DNA from: Parastagonospora avenae f. sp. tritici 18332-5
Lineage: Eukaryota > Ascomycota > Dothideomycetes > Pleosporales > Phaeosphaeriaceae
Length of the DNA stretch: 64,000 bases
NCBI GenBank assembly: GCA_022559985.1
Contig: JAFJTR010000018.1
Span: 124,001 to 188,000, forward strand
Direction: 5' to 3'
This document shows, one piece after another, positions 36,662 through 46,945 of the stretch. The translations under genes and the position numbers were made by a program. Below the pieces are notes generated by a model that saw nothing but the letters and a program-made list of their open reading frames with translations, searched no databases and was not told the origin of the DNA. Each line of letters opens with the position of its first letter. Within the stretch, counting starts at the first letter, position 1.

Positions 36662-38475
36662 CTATAGTTCCATATTCTCTTCGCCCATATCGGGTAGCTT
36701 AAACCCACCGGGCACCTGCTTCTGGAACATGCCAGTGGGGTCGTACTCCTTATTGACTTCCCACAACTCTTTCAACGTACCGTTGCTCCTCCTGCTCAGC
36801 ACGTCCTGCCAGCGATCGGCATACGTCAACTGTAAAAAGTCTCTCTGCAAGCCCTTTTCTCTAGCCTTTGCCTCTGCGCGCCGGAATAAGTCCTTCGTGG
36901 CCTCTTCGAACTTTTTGTCAGTCTCTACTTCGCTGCCATCAACGCTCATTGCCCAGTGAATGTAGAACATGTTACCCTGGGTTTGTATTGGACCGAGCGA
37001 GTCGACTTCACCGTAGCGCTTCGACATGAGGGTTGGCAGTGGCTGATAAGCGATGCTAAGCAAGAAGCCCGGCAGGCTAAGGAATGGTTGGATAGTTTGG
37101 TTGGCCATCTGAAAGAAGTTTTCCATCATTTCAGCTGAGTTGCCAAAGCTGATGGTCGCAAATTGCCACCGCTTAGGATAGACGTTCAGGGCTGCGTACT
37201 CCAACGTGAAGGCAGTGTGGTTGTCGACACGTAATGTGTTGTCTGGCGCTCCGGGAAATAGTGCAACACGCGGAATGTCGGTGAAGGGCTTGAACGTCTC
37301 TGGGAATGGAGTTGCGGGGTCAGACTTGGTGTACTGTAAAGAGTTGCCGATGAACCAGTTTCCGTATGAGGCATTCGTGATGACAATGGTATTGATGAAG
37401 TGGGCGTATCTGTCATACGGCACGGCTGCAATAAGATTTTCGAGTGCATGGAAGTGGTCTTTACGCGTGCTAATTGGGTGGAAAGTCTGACCACCCCAGA
37501 ATTTGCCTTGCGAAAATGTACGCAGGGTAATTGCAGTGACTACGCCAAAGTTGTTGGAGCCGCCGCGAAGAGCTTTCCAGAGTTTGCGATGGCTAGTCGC
37601 GTTGGCGTTCACGATGTCACCGTTGGCGAGTACAACTTCAAAGTTTTTCACCATGTTGCATGTGAATCCAAAACGCGGAGAGAAATACGAAACGCCACCT
37701 TTGTATGACTGTCAGCTCTAAGGACTAAGATCCCAGATTGAACATGGGGATACTGACATCCTGTCGCTAAGCCGCCAACTCCTACCCCACCTACCCGGCC
37801 TCCTAGGGTCGCGAGATCAAATGTATCAAGCGTTGCGAAAACCTGATCCCATTTGGTACTTGGTGAAACAGTGATGGTCTTGTGGTCTTTAGCTAGGCCT
37901 TGCGAAGGCATGTTCGTCAAGTGAACGACTATGCCATCTTCGATGTTTGCCGCACCAGCAAAAGGCGTGTGTCTAGTACAATGTCAGAAGAGAGCTTCGC
38001 AGCATCTCGATGTCCTTCCACATACCCCGCGCTTTGTATGGCATATTGGCACTGATCTTCCCACACATGCATACCAGCAGATAAGGTTTGCACGACTTGT
38101 GAGACTTCGTCCGCAGACTCCGGTAGCACCACGCATCTTGGTTTGATGTCTTGCTCTTTCAAACTATAGTAAGAGCCGACCGATGCTGTGAACTGACGGT
38201 CATCTGGGAAAGCGACTCTGCTCTTCAGTTGTTTTGCAATAGCCTCGCACTACGAAAGTCAGCATTGCTTCTTGAGCCCTGGAGTGCAGCATGCATTCAG
38301 GTGTGAGTGGCCTTACACATGAGTTCGAAACTCTAATTGCTTCGGAGATAACCAATTTGTGACCAGCATGCTTCACTGAGTCTGAAGGATTCAAAATGGT
38401 TTCACTATAACTTTCTTGAGAAGGCGCAAAATTTGCTACAGCCAAGACCCACTGCGTGAACCGCTGGACAAACAT
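36662..38475 (-). CDS. FAD-linked (berberine-bridge-type) oxidoreductase, CTB5/ElcE-type
   Basis: Four exons: 38475-38317, 38249-38026, 37972-37758 and 37698-36662, with introns of 67, 53 and 59 nt whose phases agree; 544 residues. The FAD_binding_4 (VAO/PCMH) fold is clear: GGHTPFAGAAN near residue 127, where the His can bind the flavin covalently; GGRVGGVGVGGLATG before the third intron; YFSPRFGFTCNMVKNFEVVL; and LWKALRGGSNNFGVVT. The BBE C-terminal motif is present around NKEYDPTGMFQKQVPGG. In cercosporin the homologue acts around dimerisation; in elsinochrome synthesis a BBE-like oxidase closes the extra carbocycle. The N-terminus is moderately hydrophobic and may be a secretion signal. 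It marks the distal end of the recognisable cluster. A TCG-N5-CGA element lies about 90 bp upstream. Confidence 0.92.
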
Positions 38476-38562
38476 CGTGGATTGTCAAGCGTCAAGATTG
38501 GTCGCAACGAACGCTACTAGAAGCATCTCATTTCTGTATCTAGCTAGCCGAAGGAACAACTC

Positions 38563-38573
38563 GATGACCGAGT
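38563..38573. promoter_or_regulatory. Candidate AflR-type binding site TCG-N5-CGA
   Basis: TCGATGACCGA fits TCG(N5)CGA and lies 88 bp upstream of the start codon of the BBE-type oxidase gene. Together with the site in the laccase/fasciclin promoter it may be a target of the cluster's AflR-like regulator; chance occurrence cannot be excluded. Confidence 0.35.
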
Positions 38574-39621
38574 CTCGGCCAAGGCCGCTGACATCAGATC
38601 CTTCATGCAATTCCACCATAAGCCCCAACATCGACTAGTCTAAATCCGGAGTCCTAAAGATCCGATGATAGGAGCATTGGCCTAGCCGCTGATGGTTCGT
38701 GCATATCGAGGAGCCGTAGCTTGATATATGCACATGTGGTAGAGACGTCAGTGACGTCATATGTCAACGCAAAAGGCCAATGGCAGTAACATACGGGAGG
38801 TCTTAGGTAATGATGTATGGAATGTGATTACGGTGATTACTCTCTTCCTGATCGCGGTATTAGGGCACCGCGTGTTGGACGGTCCGCCTCCGCATGATCC
38901 CAGCCCCGCTATTAATGTTAGCGCCATTCTGCCGCCTCCGCTATCCGTCAGCCCTACCCCCTAGTGGTAGTCTAGGGACGATTGTCCCGTACTCTCTGAC
39001 CCTGAATATGCGGTCTACGCTGACACCGGGTACTTCCCCAAATGGTGCTTTGCAATCCGAACGCACTCACATATGGCGTTGTACCAAGCTGCGCCAATCT
39101 CGACGAGTTAATTGGTTGCTTACTGAGGTAGCTTCAGCCGCAGCGTAGACCGGGTGAATCTTTCTGCCGCGACAATGAACACTGGCTACTGGGGACTTGA
39201 GTCTCATCTCTCAACCGGACGGAGTCTTCAGTTTCCGGGGAAGATCATTGCTCTGTGACAACTCACTAGAGACTGATCGCATCGATAAAATAAGGTGCTA
39301 TCTATTGTATGAAGTCTCTGGACTGTACCTTGGTTCATACATCCGGCCAAGCATGCCAAAGAGCTGCAGATTCTTACTAGTTCACGGGATCTCCAAGACT
39401 TTGGTATCGATGTAAGATGATCATGTCTTGCCTGACGATATCCACAACGGTTACCGACTTACAACGGCATCATCTTTTGTGGAGACATTACACAGCAGAC
39501 CGGAAGATGGATTCGGGTCGCCGCGTTCGAGAGTTCGCAGGAAGGGCAATCACCGAGTCTTCGAGCCAAAGATGAGGCTTCATTCGAAGAAGACGGGCGG
39601 AGCTTGCCAGCAGAGAACAGC

Positions 39622-39629
39622 TATATAAA
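39622..39629 (+). promoter_or_regulatory. TATA box of the small secreted protein gene
   Basis: TATATAAA about 117 bp before the ATG at 39746, followed by a pyrimidine- and CAAC-rich leader. Placement and leader composition are typical of strongly expressed fungal genes. Confidence 0.55.
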
Positions 39630-39745
39630 CCTCTTCGTCTTCCGTCAACAGCTCCTCACCCAGCTCATCACTTCACTCACTACCAACTACTTCAATCAAC
39701 CTTCTACTTCACTTCTTCACCGAAGCCAACCACCAAATCATCAAC

Positions 39746-39997
39746 ATGCAGTTCTCCGCTATCATCCTCGCTGCTTTCTACAGCCTTGCCCTTGCTGCCC
39801 CAGCTCCCGCCGCTGAGGCTGATGCCTCTGCTGCTGTTGAGGCTGCCATTGCCGCCCGCCAGGCCTGCCGTGACGGTACCTACCGCTGCGGTGGCAACAA
39901 CCCCGAGGTCTGCCAGTTCGGCATCTGGATGCTTGCTGCCCGCTGCGGTGGTGGCCAGAAGTGTGTCATCGCCAACGGTGCTCCTTATTGCTTGTAA
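39746..39997 (+). CDS. Small secreted cysteine-rich protein (effector-like)
   Basis: Single exon, 83 residues. A clear signal peptide (MQFSAIILAAFYSLALA) is followed by an Ala/Pro/Glu-rich pro-region and a compact mature domain with six cysteines at about 41, 48, 56, 67, 73 and 82, enough for three disulphides. The core CRDGTYRCGGNNPEVCQFG and a second half ending GAPYC have the look of small fungal secreted proteins of the GTYxC...C type, sometimes compared with chitin-binding folds. Codon use is strongly biased to C-ending codons (GCC, CGC, ACC), and a TATA box plus CAAC-rich leader suggest high expression. Candidate role: host or surface interaction. I cannot name a family with certainty. 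Confidence 0.85.
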   Translation: MQFSAIILAAFYSLALAAPAPAAEADASAAVEAAIAARQACRDGTYRCGGNNPEVCQFGIWMLAARCGGGQKCVIANGAPYCL

Positions 39998-40969
39998 ATG
40001 ATAAGCGCGAGATAGTCATTTGACTTGTAAGCATCACTTCCTTTCTACGCTTTGACCGGCAACTAACTGGACTAGATATCGCGTTTGCTCAACCAAGTGC
40101 GAGACAGGAGACAAAGTGGAGGATAGGTGAAGGAAATTGGTACCCGGGATGATGCTTTTGACGGGAAATCGGACACGCTCACTCGAAGCCTGGGTTTACT
40201 ACTAGCTTGCCTCCTGATAGCTGAGAAATCGAAACTTGTTGCTTCCAAGCTTTGCCTTTCTTGATTTGCACTGTGACCCTCGCCAGAGATATGAGGTATC
40301 TGTGACTGTCAATGGCGCTGATTCGACGTGATTGGTTCAAGTTTCCAAATTAGCGATTCGCTCGGCCCGCATACTACCTGGCGAATGCGTTCTCGAATTT
40401 ACTGGATAATCCTCCCGCACAAGAATATCCTGTATAGTGTAAAGCCAATCCATGAACTGAAAAATAATAATCATGCTGTCGTCAAGGTACAGGGTACGCC
40501 GTAAACTATCTTATAGCCTTAGCATTCGATAGCACATGAACAGTAGACTGTACGAGTGACAAGCGCTGAAAAGGAAGAATCCGAATTGAAACCGCAGCTA
40601 ATATACCAGATTTGTATAAAGCGTCATTTGCACTCGGACGGATCAAGTCGGAGTTTATAGTGTTATCGTGTAATCCTATGTCGGGATGTCAGACGGCTTG
40701 GTCATGAGCAAATGGCAGAGCGTGTAGAACAGGATAGAGGAGACTACACAGCAGTACAGGTCTTGATATGACTGGGGTAGGATGCTCGATGTTGGTCAGA
40801 AGATGTTGGCGAAAGGAAGGAGACAGTTTGAAGATGTGGAGAAGCGGCTATCAATCCTCGCCAAGCCCGCTAATCTCAAATGGCCCCACAACATTTGGCG
40901 ACGGCCACCTCCGCCTCGTTTATCTCATTCTTCCTTCCCCTCGATTCCATCTGATTGAAGACGAGTATT
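39998..40969. other. Intergenic region, nothing recognised
   Basis: About 970 bp with the 3' UTR of the secreted protein and the promoter of the aldehyde dehydrogenase gene; a CT-rich tract (40925-40945) precedes the dehydrogenase ATG. Confidence 0.5.
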
Positions 40970-42574
40970 ATGACCATCAAAACGTACTCAATGTGGGTAG
41001 ATGGAAAGGAAGTGTCAGGAAGTGCGGAGCAGTCAGTTAGCGATCCCCTCATCGTGAAGTTTGCTCCCCGCTGATGCCATCACAGACTTGCTGTTGAAGA
41101 CCCAGCGACCGGAGAAGTTTTTGCTCACTGCCATGCTGCCTCTTCGACAGATGTCGATAATGCTGTGCAGACAGCACAAAAAGCGTTCAAATCGGGCATC
41201 TGGTCCAAAGCTCCACGTCACGTGCGCGCAGATACGCTCGACCGCATCGCAGAGCTCTTGGTCAAGAGCCTGCCCCGTCTCATCGAGCTGGAGGTGCGCC
41301 AGACAGGCCGAGCGATTCGCGAGATGAATGCGCAGGTTCCAACACTGGTCAAGTGGTTCAAGTACTATGCCGCCCTGATCAGGACCGAGGAGCGATCAGT
41401 TCTGCCCACCATGGGCAAGCTGCACAATTGGGTCGATCGGGTACCGCTTGGAGTTGTCGCCCAAATCACGCCTTTCAATCATCCACTTCTTATAGCAGTG
41501 AAGAAGATTGCACCTGCTTTAGCAGGCGGAAATTCAATTGTACTCAAGCCAAGTGAGCTCACGCCGTTGACGAGCATCGAGCTGGGCAAACTCATGAAGG
41601 AAGCTGGTCTACCCGACGGTGTTTTCAACATTTTGCCGGGAGATGGGCTTACTACTGGAAAGGCACTTGTCGAGCATCCGCTGATAAAAAAGATCGACGT
41701 TACTGGAGGCACACCCGCAGGACGAGCTATTGGTGCCATTGCGGGCCGTAACCTGGCGCACTATACTGCTGAGCTTGGCGGAAAAGCACCACTGATTGTA
41801 TTCGAAAAGGCCCATCTGGATCTTGCCGTCAATGGTATTATTTTCGGCAGTTTCATTGCCAGTGGCCAGACCTGTGTGGCTGCAACGCGCATAATTGTTC
41901 ATAACAGTATACTCGACAACGTTGTAGAAAAGCTCAAGGGCAAGGCACAAAGTATAGAGCGAAGAATGGGGTCGCCCAAGAACGTTGAATCGATGATGGG
42001 CCCTCTCATCTCCGGAAAACAGCTCGGAAACGTCTCTACGCTTGTGAAAGACGCCATCGATGCGGGCGTGACGGTAGTTACTGGTGGTCAGCGAATGACC
42101 GGGACTGCGGCTTTGGACGGTACCGAGTTCGCGAAAGGCTATTTTTACGCGCCCACCATTTTGATCGACAGCCCTACGAAAAAGATCGTTGATACACGCA
42201 TATGGAAAGAAGAAGCATTCGGTCCAGTCATTGTAGTAGTGGGCTTCGACACAGAAGAGGAGGCGCTAAACCTTGCAAACGACAGTGAGTTCGGACTTGG
42301 CGCAGCGATCTGGACTCAGGATCTATCGCAGGCATTCAGGGTGTCAGAAAGCGTCGAGAGCGGTATCTGTTGGGTCAACACTCATCATCGCAACGACCCC
42401 AGCTCTCCGTGGGGAGGAATTAAGAGCTCGGGTGTCGGAAGTGAGAACGGAATCGATGCATACAACGCCTACACGACAACGAAGAGTACCATCATCAACT
42501 ATGCTACTGCCGAAGATGGCCTTGCAAGTGACGACTGGTTCAAAGAAGGAGGTGGCGATGTCAGATACGGGTAG
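40970..42574 (+). CDS. NAD(P)-dependent aldehyde dehydrogenase
   Basis: Exons 40970-41031 and 41086-42574 around a 54-nt intron (GTCAGT..ACAG) give 516 residues, the normal family length. The first exon encodes MTIKTYSMWVDGKEVSGSAE, the usual N-terminal strand, and the intron joins it in frame to VEDPATGEVFAHCHAAS. Catalytic residues are intact: Glu in AELGGKAP and the nucleophilic Cys in ASGQTCVAA; the ITPFNHPL and cofactor-loop VTGGTPAGRAIG segments are also present. It oxidises an aldehyde to the acid; VTGGTPAGR and FNHP place it among the betaine/lactaldehyde-like fungal ALDHs, but the substrate is unknown. Although near the cluster it is not a known perylenequinone gene. Choosing the in-frame ATG further down (about 41165) would lose a real exon. 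Confidence 0.92.
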
Positions 42575-43413
42575 AGACGCTTTGCTGGGCGGCCCCAACA
42601 GTTTGAATACAAATTGCTGCATACCACAACGCGATCCAGGGTGCAGCGACTCCACCGCCACCGTGTCCGCAAAACGCTCATTGCAGACTTACACTCCCCA
42701 GATGCCTATCGTTCTCAAACTTGTCCTTGATATCGATCTCGGCCGGCTACAAGCTTTCAGCTAGCAGCTTACAAGTGATACGGATATACAAAAGATGCTG
42801 TACTATGATATCAAGGCGATGCAAGCTTTTTGATCTGCCTTGCCAAGTGTGTAAAATCGTTGCACGACTGGTACGCTTGCCTTATGACTACTGGGAACAG
42901 AGCCACCATGACTATTGTTAGGTGTGCTTTGAGTGCGGACATGTCGGTGGTTACATTACAGCGACGGTCCGCGTCCACTCCGCATTATTAGCCACCGGCC
43001 AATTCGTCAATCTCACGTCTTGCAGCCATCACTGGTCGTATTTCCACATCGCCGGGCTTGTGCATTTGCGGTCGCGGTGAGATCTTCATTGATTCCCGGT
43101 TTGTTGCAACAGTATCGTAGTCTAGGTCACCCAAAACCTGGAACGCACTTCTCGAGCTCGTATGGATGAATCATTCAAGCTGCACGATATAGTGATAGCT
43201 GCCGTAGGTGACACGACAGACGATATTGACTGTGCTCGCGACGACGGATGCTCTGCGATGGGCGGATGGATGCCATGACATGAGGTAGAATGTTATTCTT
43301 TTCAGCCTGGCGAAGGGAAGATATAAAAGGCATCGCATCTCAAAGTTGAAAAGTCACAATCAGTAAAAGCACACAAATGCTCCACTGCAACCTCATCTTT
43401 CCAGAGACTCGTC
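42575..43413. other. Intergenic region upstream of the xylanase gene
   Basis: About 840 bp; no gene supported. A TATA box lies at 43322-43329. Confidence 0.5.
43322..43329 (+). promoter_or_regulatory. TATA box of the GH11 xylanase gene
   Basis: TATAAAAG 92 bp upstream of the start codon at 43414, a common spacing for fungal secreted-enzyme genes. Confidence 0.55.
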
Positions 43414-44374
43414 ATGTTGTCACTTGCAACTGCTGTACTTGCGATTATTTCCGCTGTCGGCGCAGCACCTCAACCCCACATTGAGGAGCGGCAAAACAGT
43501 TTCAATGCAATCCAGAATTGGGCAAACGATTTTGCAGATGTCACCTTTAAGAACAACGCAGGAGGTAACTTCAACGTCACGTGGGACAACAATCCTGGGG
43601 GCAATTTCGTCGTGGGCAAGGGATATCGACCTGGTCGCGACATGTACGTGATTCGCTACTGATTGTCTTTTGGGACTTCATATCGGTGTTGAAAAGGAAG
43701 CACAAGACGGATCGTGTTCATTCCAAACAATTAGGAAACATCCGAGACACTAATAGAACTACGAACTAGGCTTTTCAACTATACCGGGACCTTCAAGGTC
43801 AACGGATGGGCGTACCTTGCACTGTATGGATGGACCACCAATCCACTAGTCGAGTACTATGTAATTGAATCCAGTAAGCCTCTTCCCAATTTCCATCGCC
43901 ATGCGCGCGGTACTAATCCCCTTGCCTCATAAAGTGGGCAAGCACAATCCTTCAGACAACGCAAGCGCCAACTACTTCGGCACACTTGACAGCGACGGTG
44001 CGACATACGAGATCTGGCAAAAGGAGCGCACCAACGCACCATCCATCATCGGCGATAACACTGATTTCCAGCAATACTGGTCCATTCGCACCAAGATGCA
44101 CTGCGGAGGCACCATCAATACCGGGAACCATTTCCGTGCCTGGGAAGCTGCTGGTCTGAAGCTGGGGAAACAGAACTACATGGTCATGGGTATCGAAGGC
44201 CAGCAGGGCAGTGGTGAGGCTGATATAACGGTGGGCCAGAGACCAACGGTAGCCGTGCCCGAGACGACAACGAGCACGTATAGAAGTGTCAGGAGAACGA
44301 GTACGAGGCCGACATCGACAAGAGCGGCAGCGACCACTACGAGAGTGGTGACGACGACCACCAGAGCTGCTTGA
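43414..44374 (+). CDS. GH11 endo-1,4-beta-xylanase with C-terminal Thr/Ser/Arg tail
   Basis: Three exons: 43414-43643, 43770-43873 and 43935-44374; introns of 126 and 61 nt; 257 residues. A signal peptide (LSLATAVLAIISAVGAAP) leads into the GH11 jelly-roll: NFNVTWDNNPGGNFVVGKGY, then GTFKVNGWAYLALYGWT, NPLVEYYVIES (catalytic nucleophile Glu in LVEYYV), TYEIWQKER, FQQYWSIRT and VMGIEGQQGSGEADI (acid/base Glu in GIEG). It cleaves internal xylan bonds in plant cell walls. The last ~40 residues are Thr/Ser/Arg-rich, like the linker that in many fungal GH11 enzymes leads to a CBM1, but the protein stops there and no CBM1 follows downstream. The 126-nt intron is long for this genome but both splice sites are canonical. 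Confidence 0.92.
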
Positions 44375-44596
44375 GCTCGTCAAGGCTTAGTGTAGCGTCA
44401 TGGAAAGTTCAGGGCCTCGGAGCAAGACAGGAGATCAATTTTCCTTCTTTTTTCTGATTGTTTTCAGGTCATACCAGTCGTCCTCACTTGCGCGTATTTT
44501 CCTCTACCGAACCACGATGATGGTATGGCACGATGCATTATCGAAGTACATCTTCAATCAGATTAGCACAGATCAACTTTCGAATTTTTGTCGCGC

Positions 44597-44899
44597 TTAC
44601 CCATTGCGATGCAAAAGTATCTGAAAGACAGCGACGCAATAGCTGATGAACAAAAGCGCAAGCAGTGCCATGCCTATCAGAGCCAGAACCCACGTGACAA
44701 CATGGTAGCTCTCTGCGGTTTTGGTGTCGCAATGAAATGTCCCAGCCTGACAGTCAGACGCCTGCAAGGGGTCCGCTATGCCTTCTATAATCTCAGCGAA
44801 CGACTGAATGTGGTACGGATCCGCATTTGGTGCAGAAGGCGCTGCACAACATGTCGCAACAAACAAAAAGATGGTGATTAAAATGTCGGAGCGATGCAT
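44597..44899 (-). CDS. Small signal-peptide/transmembrane protein, hypothetical
   Basis: Open frame of 100 residues without introns. It has a good N-terminal signal (ILITIFLFVATCCAAP), a short luminal region with DCQAGTFHCDTKT (two cysteines) and a strong membrane helix near the C-terminus (VLALIGMALLALLFISYC). No family recognised. Signal peptide plus membrane anchor argue for a real gene, but length and lack of introns leave doubt. It converges with the xylanase gene. Confidence 0.4.
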   Translation of the reverse strand: MHRSDILITIFLFVATCCAAPSAPNADPYHIQSFAEIIEGIADPLQASDCQAGTFHCDTKTAESYHVVTWVLALIGMALLALLFISYCVAVFQILLHRNG

Positions 44900-45511
44900 C
44901 GTGCACGCGAGTCAGGGCCGAAAAGAAGGAACTCCGTACAACGGCCATCGTATTCACGTTGCGCGTGGTTTACTTATCTCATTTGCACACATCGGTGACC
45001 GATTTACCTACTTTGGCTAATGGCACTTGGGCATCCTTGTATATCGCAACCCCCGGCCAATTTTTGCCGTGGATTCTGGTAGCGAGAGAGTGGTTGGGAA
45101 TGATTGGGAGTTGGCTAACGCCACTATCGACCTGCCAATTCACTGTCTCGGAGCTAGCCTTCTGGAGGCCCAGGCAGCATATATCGAGGCAATTGCATTT
45201 TCGTTTGTTTTTTTGGTTTCAGAAGCTGGTATTCCCGACAGGGCTTGGTCTGTCCAGACTGCTGCATGAGCTGCACACAGCGTTGACAGAAAACAGCATG
45301 TCAAATAAAGATGGAGAGCGGCAAGTGGAGAGATGCTGTGCCACAGCTTCACCGGAAATAGCGGGCCATCGCCAAGATCACCAGTGGGGACATTCCGAAG
45401 TCCAATTTCCCATCCTTCAGCGATCGACATCAATAAATGCCATCCACTTCGATCGCGGAAGAATTGATTCTAATGCTAGAGAGCTAGAAGATACACGGTA
45501 CACGACAATCA
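44900..45511. other. Intergenic region, nothing recognised
   Basis: About 610 bp upstream of the small membrane protein and downstream of the SDR gene. No gene supported. Confidence 0.5.
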
Positions 45512-46484
45512 TTACAATGTGTACGCTTTGAGCTCCCCCTCCGTCCAGTCCCACAACATTTGTCGCAATTCTGCATCCTTCGGATGCCCTGTCGGTTCAA
45601 AATGCTTCCCAATCGGTTTATACAGCGCGCCGTTGATGGGTATGTCAGCTGTCGCAGCCCAGAGTTGATTATACGCGCCTTGCTCCGCCGACCACATCAT
45701 TTCTCCTCGCATCCACGTCGTGATTGTGATGAACGCCTTCATGAGCCAGCCTTGGTTTGTGAAAAGCTCCGTCTTCGCAGCTCCCGGATCGATGGACACA
45801 CAGGTGAGCTGAGGATTGCGCCGCGACAGCTCATCCGTGTAGAGAATATTTGCCAGCTTGCTTTGGCCGTAGCGCTTTGGTGGACCACCGAAGCCCAGGT
45901 CTTGTTCCGAGTGCAGTGAGTTGAACTGGATGCCACCTTTGGGCGAAAAACCGAAGCCTGGAGATGTCAGACTGACGATTCGCGCGTCGCCATGGAGTTC
46001 TGCGGTTTCGCGAAGCATTGGTAAGAACAATTTGATGAACAGAGCGTGTCCGAGATGATTCGTTGCGAATTGAATTTCGTATCCGTCTCTACTCAGTCCT
46101 TTGGGACATGCGACGACTCCAGCGTTGCACATCAAAATATCAAGGCGACCGGACTCTGATGCCACCCTTCTCGCTGCGTTTCGGACTGAGTTAAGCGAGC
46201 TCAGGTCGCACTCAACAACTGTTACCGGCGCTTTTGGTACATATTGCTTGATCAAATCCACGGCCCAGGATCCTTTAGAGACGTCGCGAGCTGCCAGATA
46301 GATCTTGCCTGGTCTGTGTTTTGCGAGTGCTAGAATCGACTCACGGCCGAGACCGGAGTTTCCTTTTCCTGGTTAGTATTTCTTTCTAGCTACGAAGCAT
46401 CGAACAGATACCTCCTGTTACCAATATGACCTTCCCTGAAAGGTCAGAGATGTCGTTACTGGGGTTCCAATTTCCTCTACCCAT
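45512..46484 (-). CDS. Short-chain dehydrogenase/reductase, retinol-dehydrogenase-like
   Basis: Exons 46484-46412 and 46368-45512 around a 43-nt intron (GTATCT..CCAG) give 309 residues. The intron interrupts the cofactor loop; joined, it reads VTGGKGNSGLGRES, the classical NAD(P) TGxxxGxG turn. Other SDR landmarks are CDLSSLNS, LMCNAGVV (NAG motif) and the active-site Tyr/Lys in RYGQSKLANILY. A basic residue near the end of strand 2 (AARD) suggests NADPH preference. These fungal proteins reduce or oxidise carbonyl/alcohol pairs of lipids or secondary metabolites. The gene is divergent to the FAD monooxygenase, sharing a 461-bp promoter, so the pair may act in one pathway. Confidence 0.92.
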
Positions 46485-46945
46485 GATGCCAAGCCAAAGT
46501 AATTTCTGAAAAAGTTGAGTTAGAGCCGATTGTTTGCAGTTCTGGATTCCATCTTATGGCTAAGCTTTTCCCTTCGGCATATCATAATTGTGACCTTTGC
46601 GGGCAGGCCGCTCGGAGCCGCTCAGCGATTCTACGCTTGCCGACCTGGGCCGTACGCGCCATACCAAGACATTCACAAGACTCGTCAGCACTAGACCAGA
46701 TCGCGAGTCCATTACAGAATGCAGATCGCGACGTGAAGACAAAATCGAAAGAGCGAGCTTGTCATCATCTTAGGTCCACGAGAAAACAGCTGAGCGTCCA
46801 ACACTGCCGATAATCCAACACCGAGAATCCATCTCCGAGATGTTTCGCCGATAGGAACGCGCGACAAGCCACCACTACCGTACAGTGAGCTTATATCAAT
46901 GTGTTTTGCTGCATTGATGAGGAATAGTAAACGAGCATAGCCATC
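46485..46945. promoter_or_regulatory. Shared intergenic promoter of SDR and FAD monooxygenase genes
   Basis: 461 bp between divergent start codons; probable co-regulation of the two redox enzymes. No specific site recognised. Confidence 0.5.

Larger units (their letters stand above)
38476..39745. other. Intergenic region between divergent genes
   Basis: About 1.3 kb between the BBE-type oxidase and the small secreted protein, transcribed divergently. An open frame at 38761-38964 (67 codons, one possible TM helix) has no support from family or context. Contains the two elements listed separately. Confidence 0.5.

Noticed and set aside
38761..38964. 67-codon plus-strand open frame with one hydrophobic stretch upstream of the secreted protein gene
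   Set aside because: Too short, no family, no promoter or conserved context; one hydrophobic run is not enough.
40970..42574. Aldehyde dehydrogenase as a cluster member
   Set aside because: No ALDH is known in cercosporin or elsinochrome clusters, and it is separated from the BBE-type oxidase gene by 2.5 kb and another gene. Only co-expression could show it.
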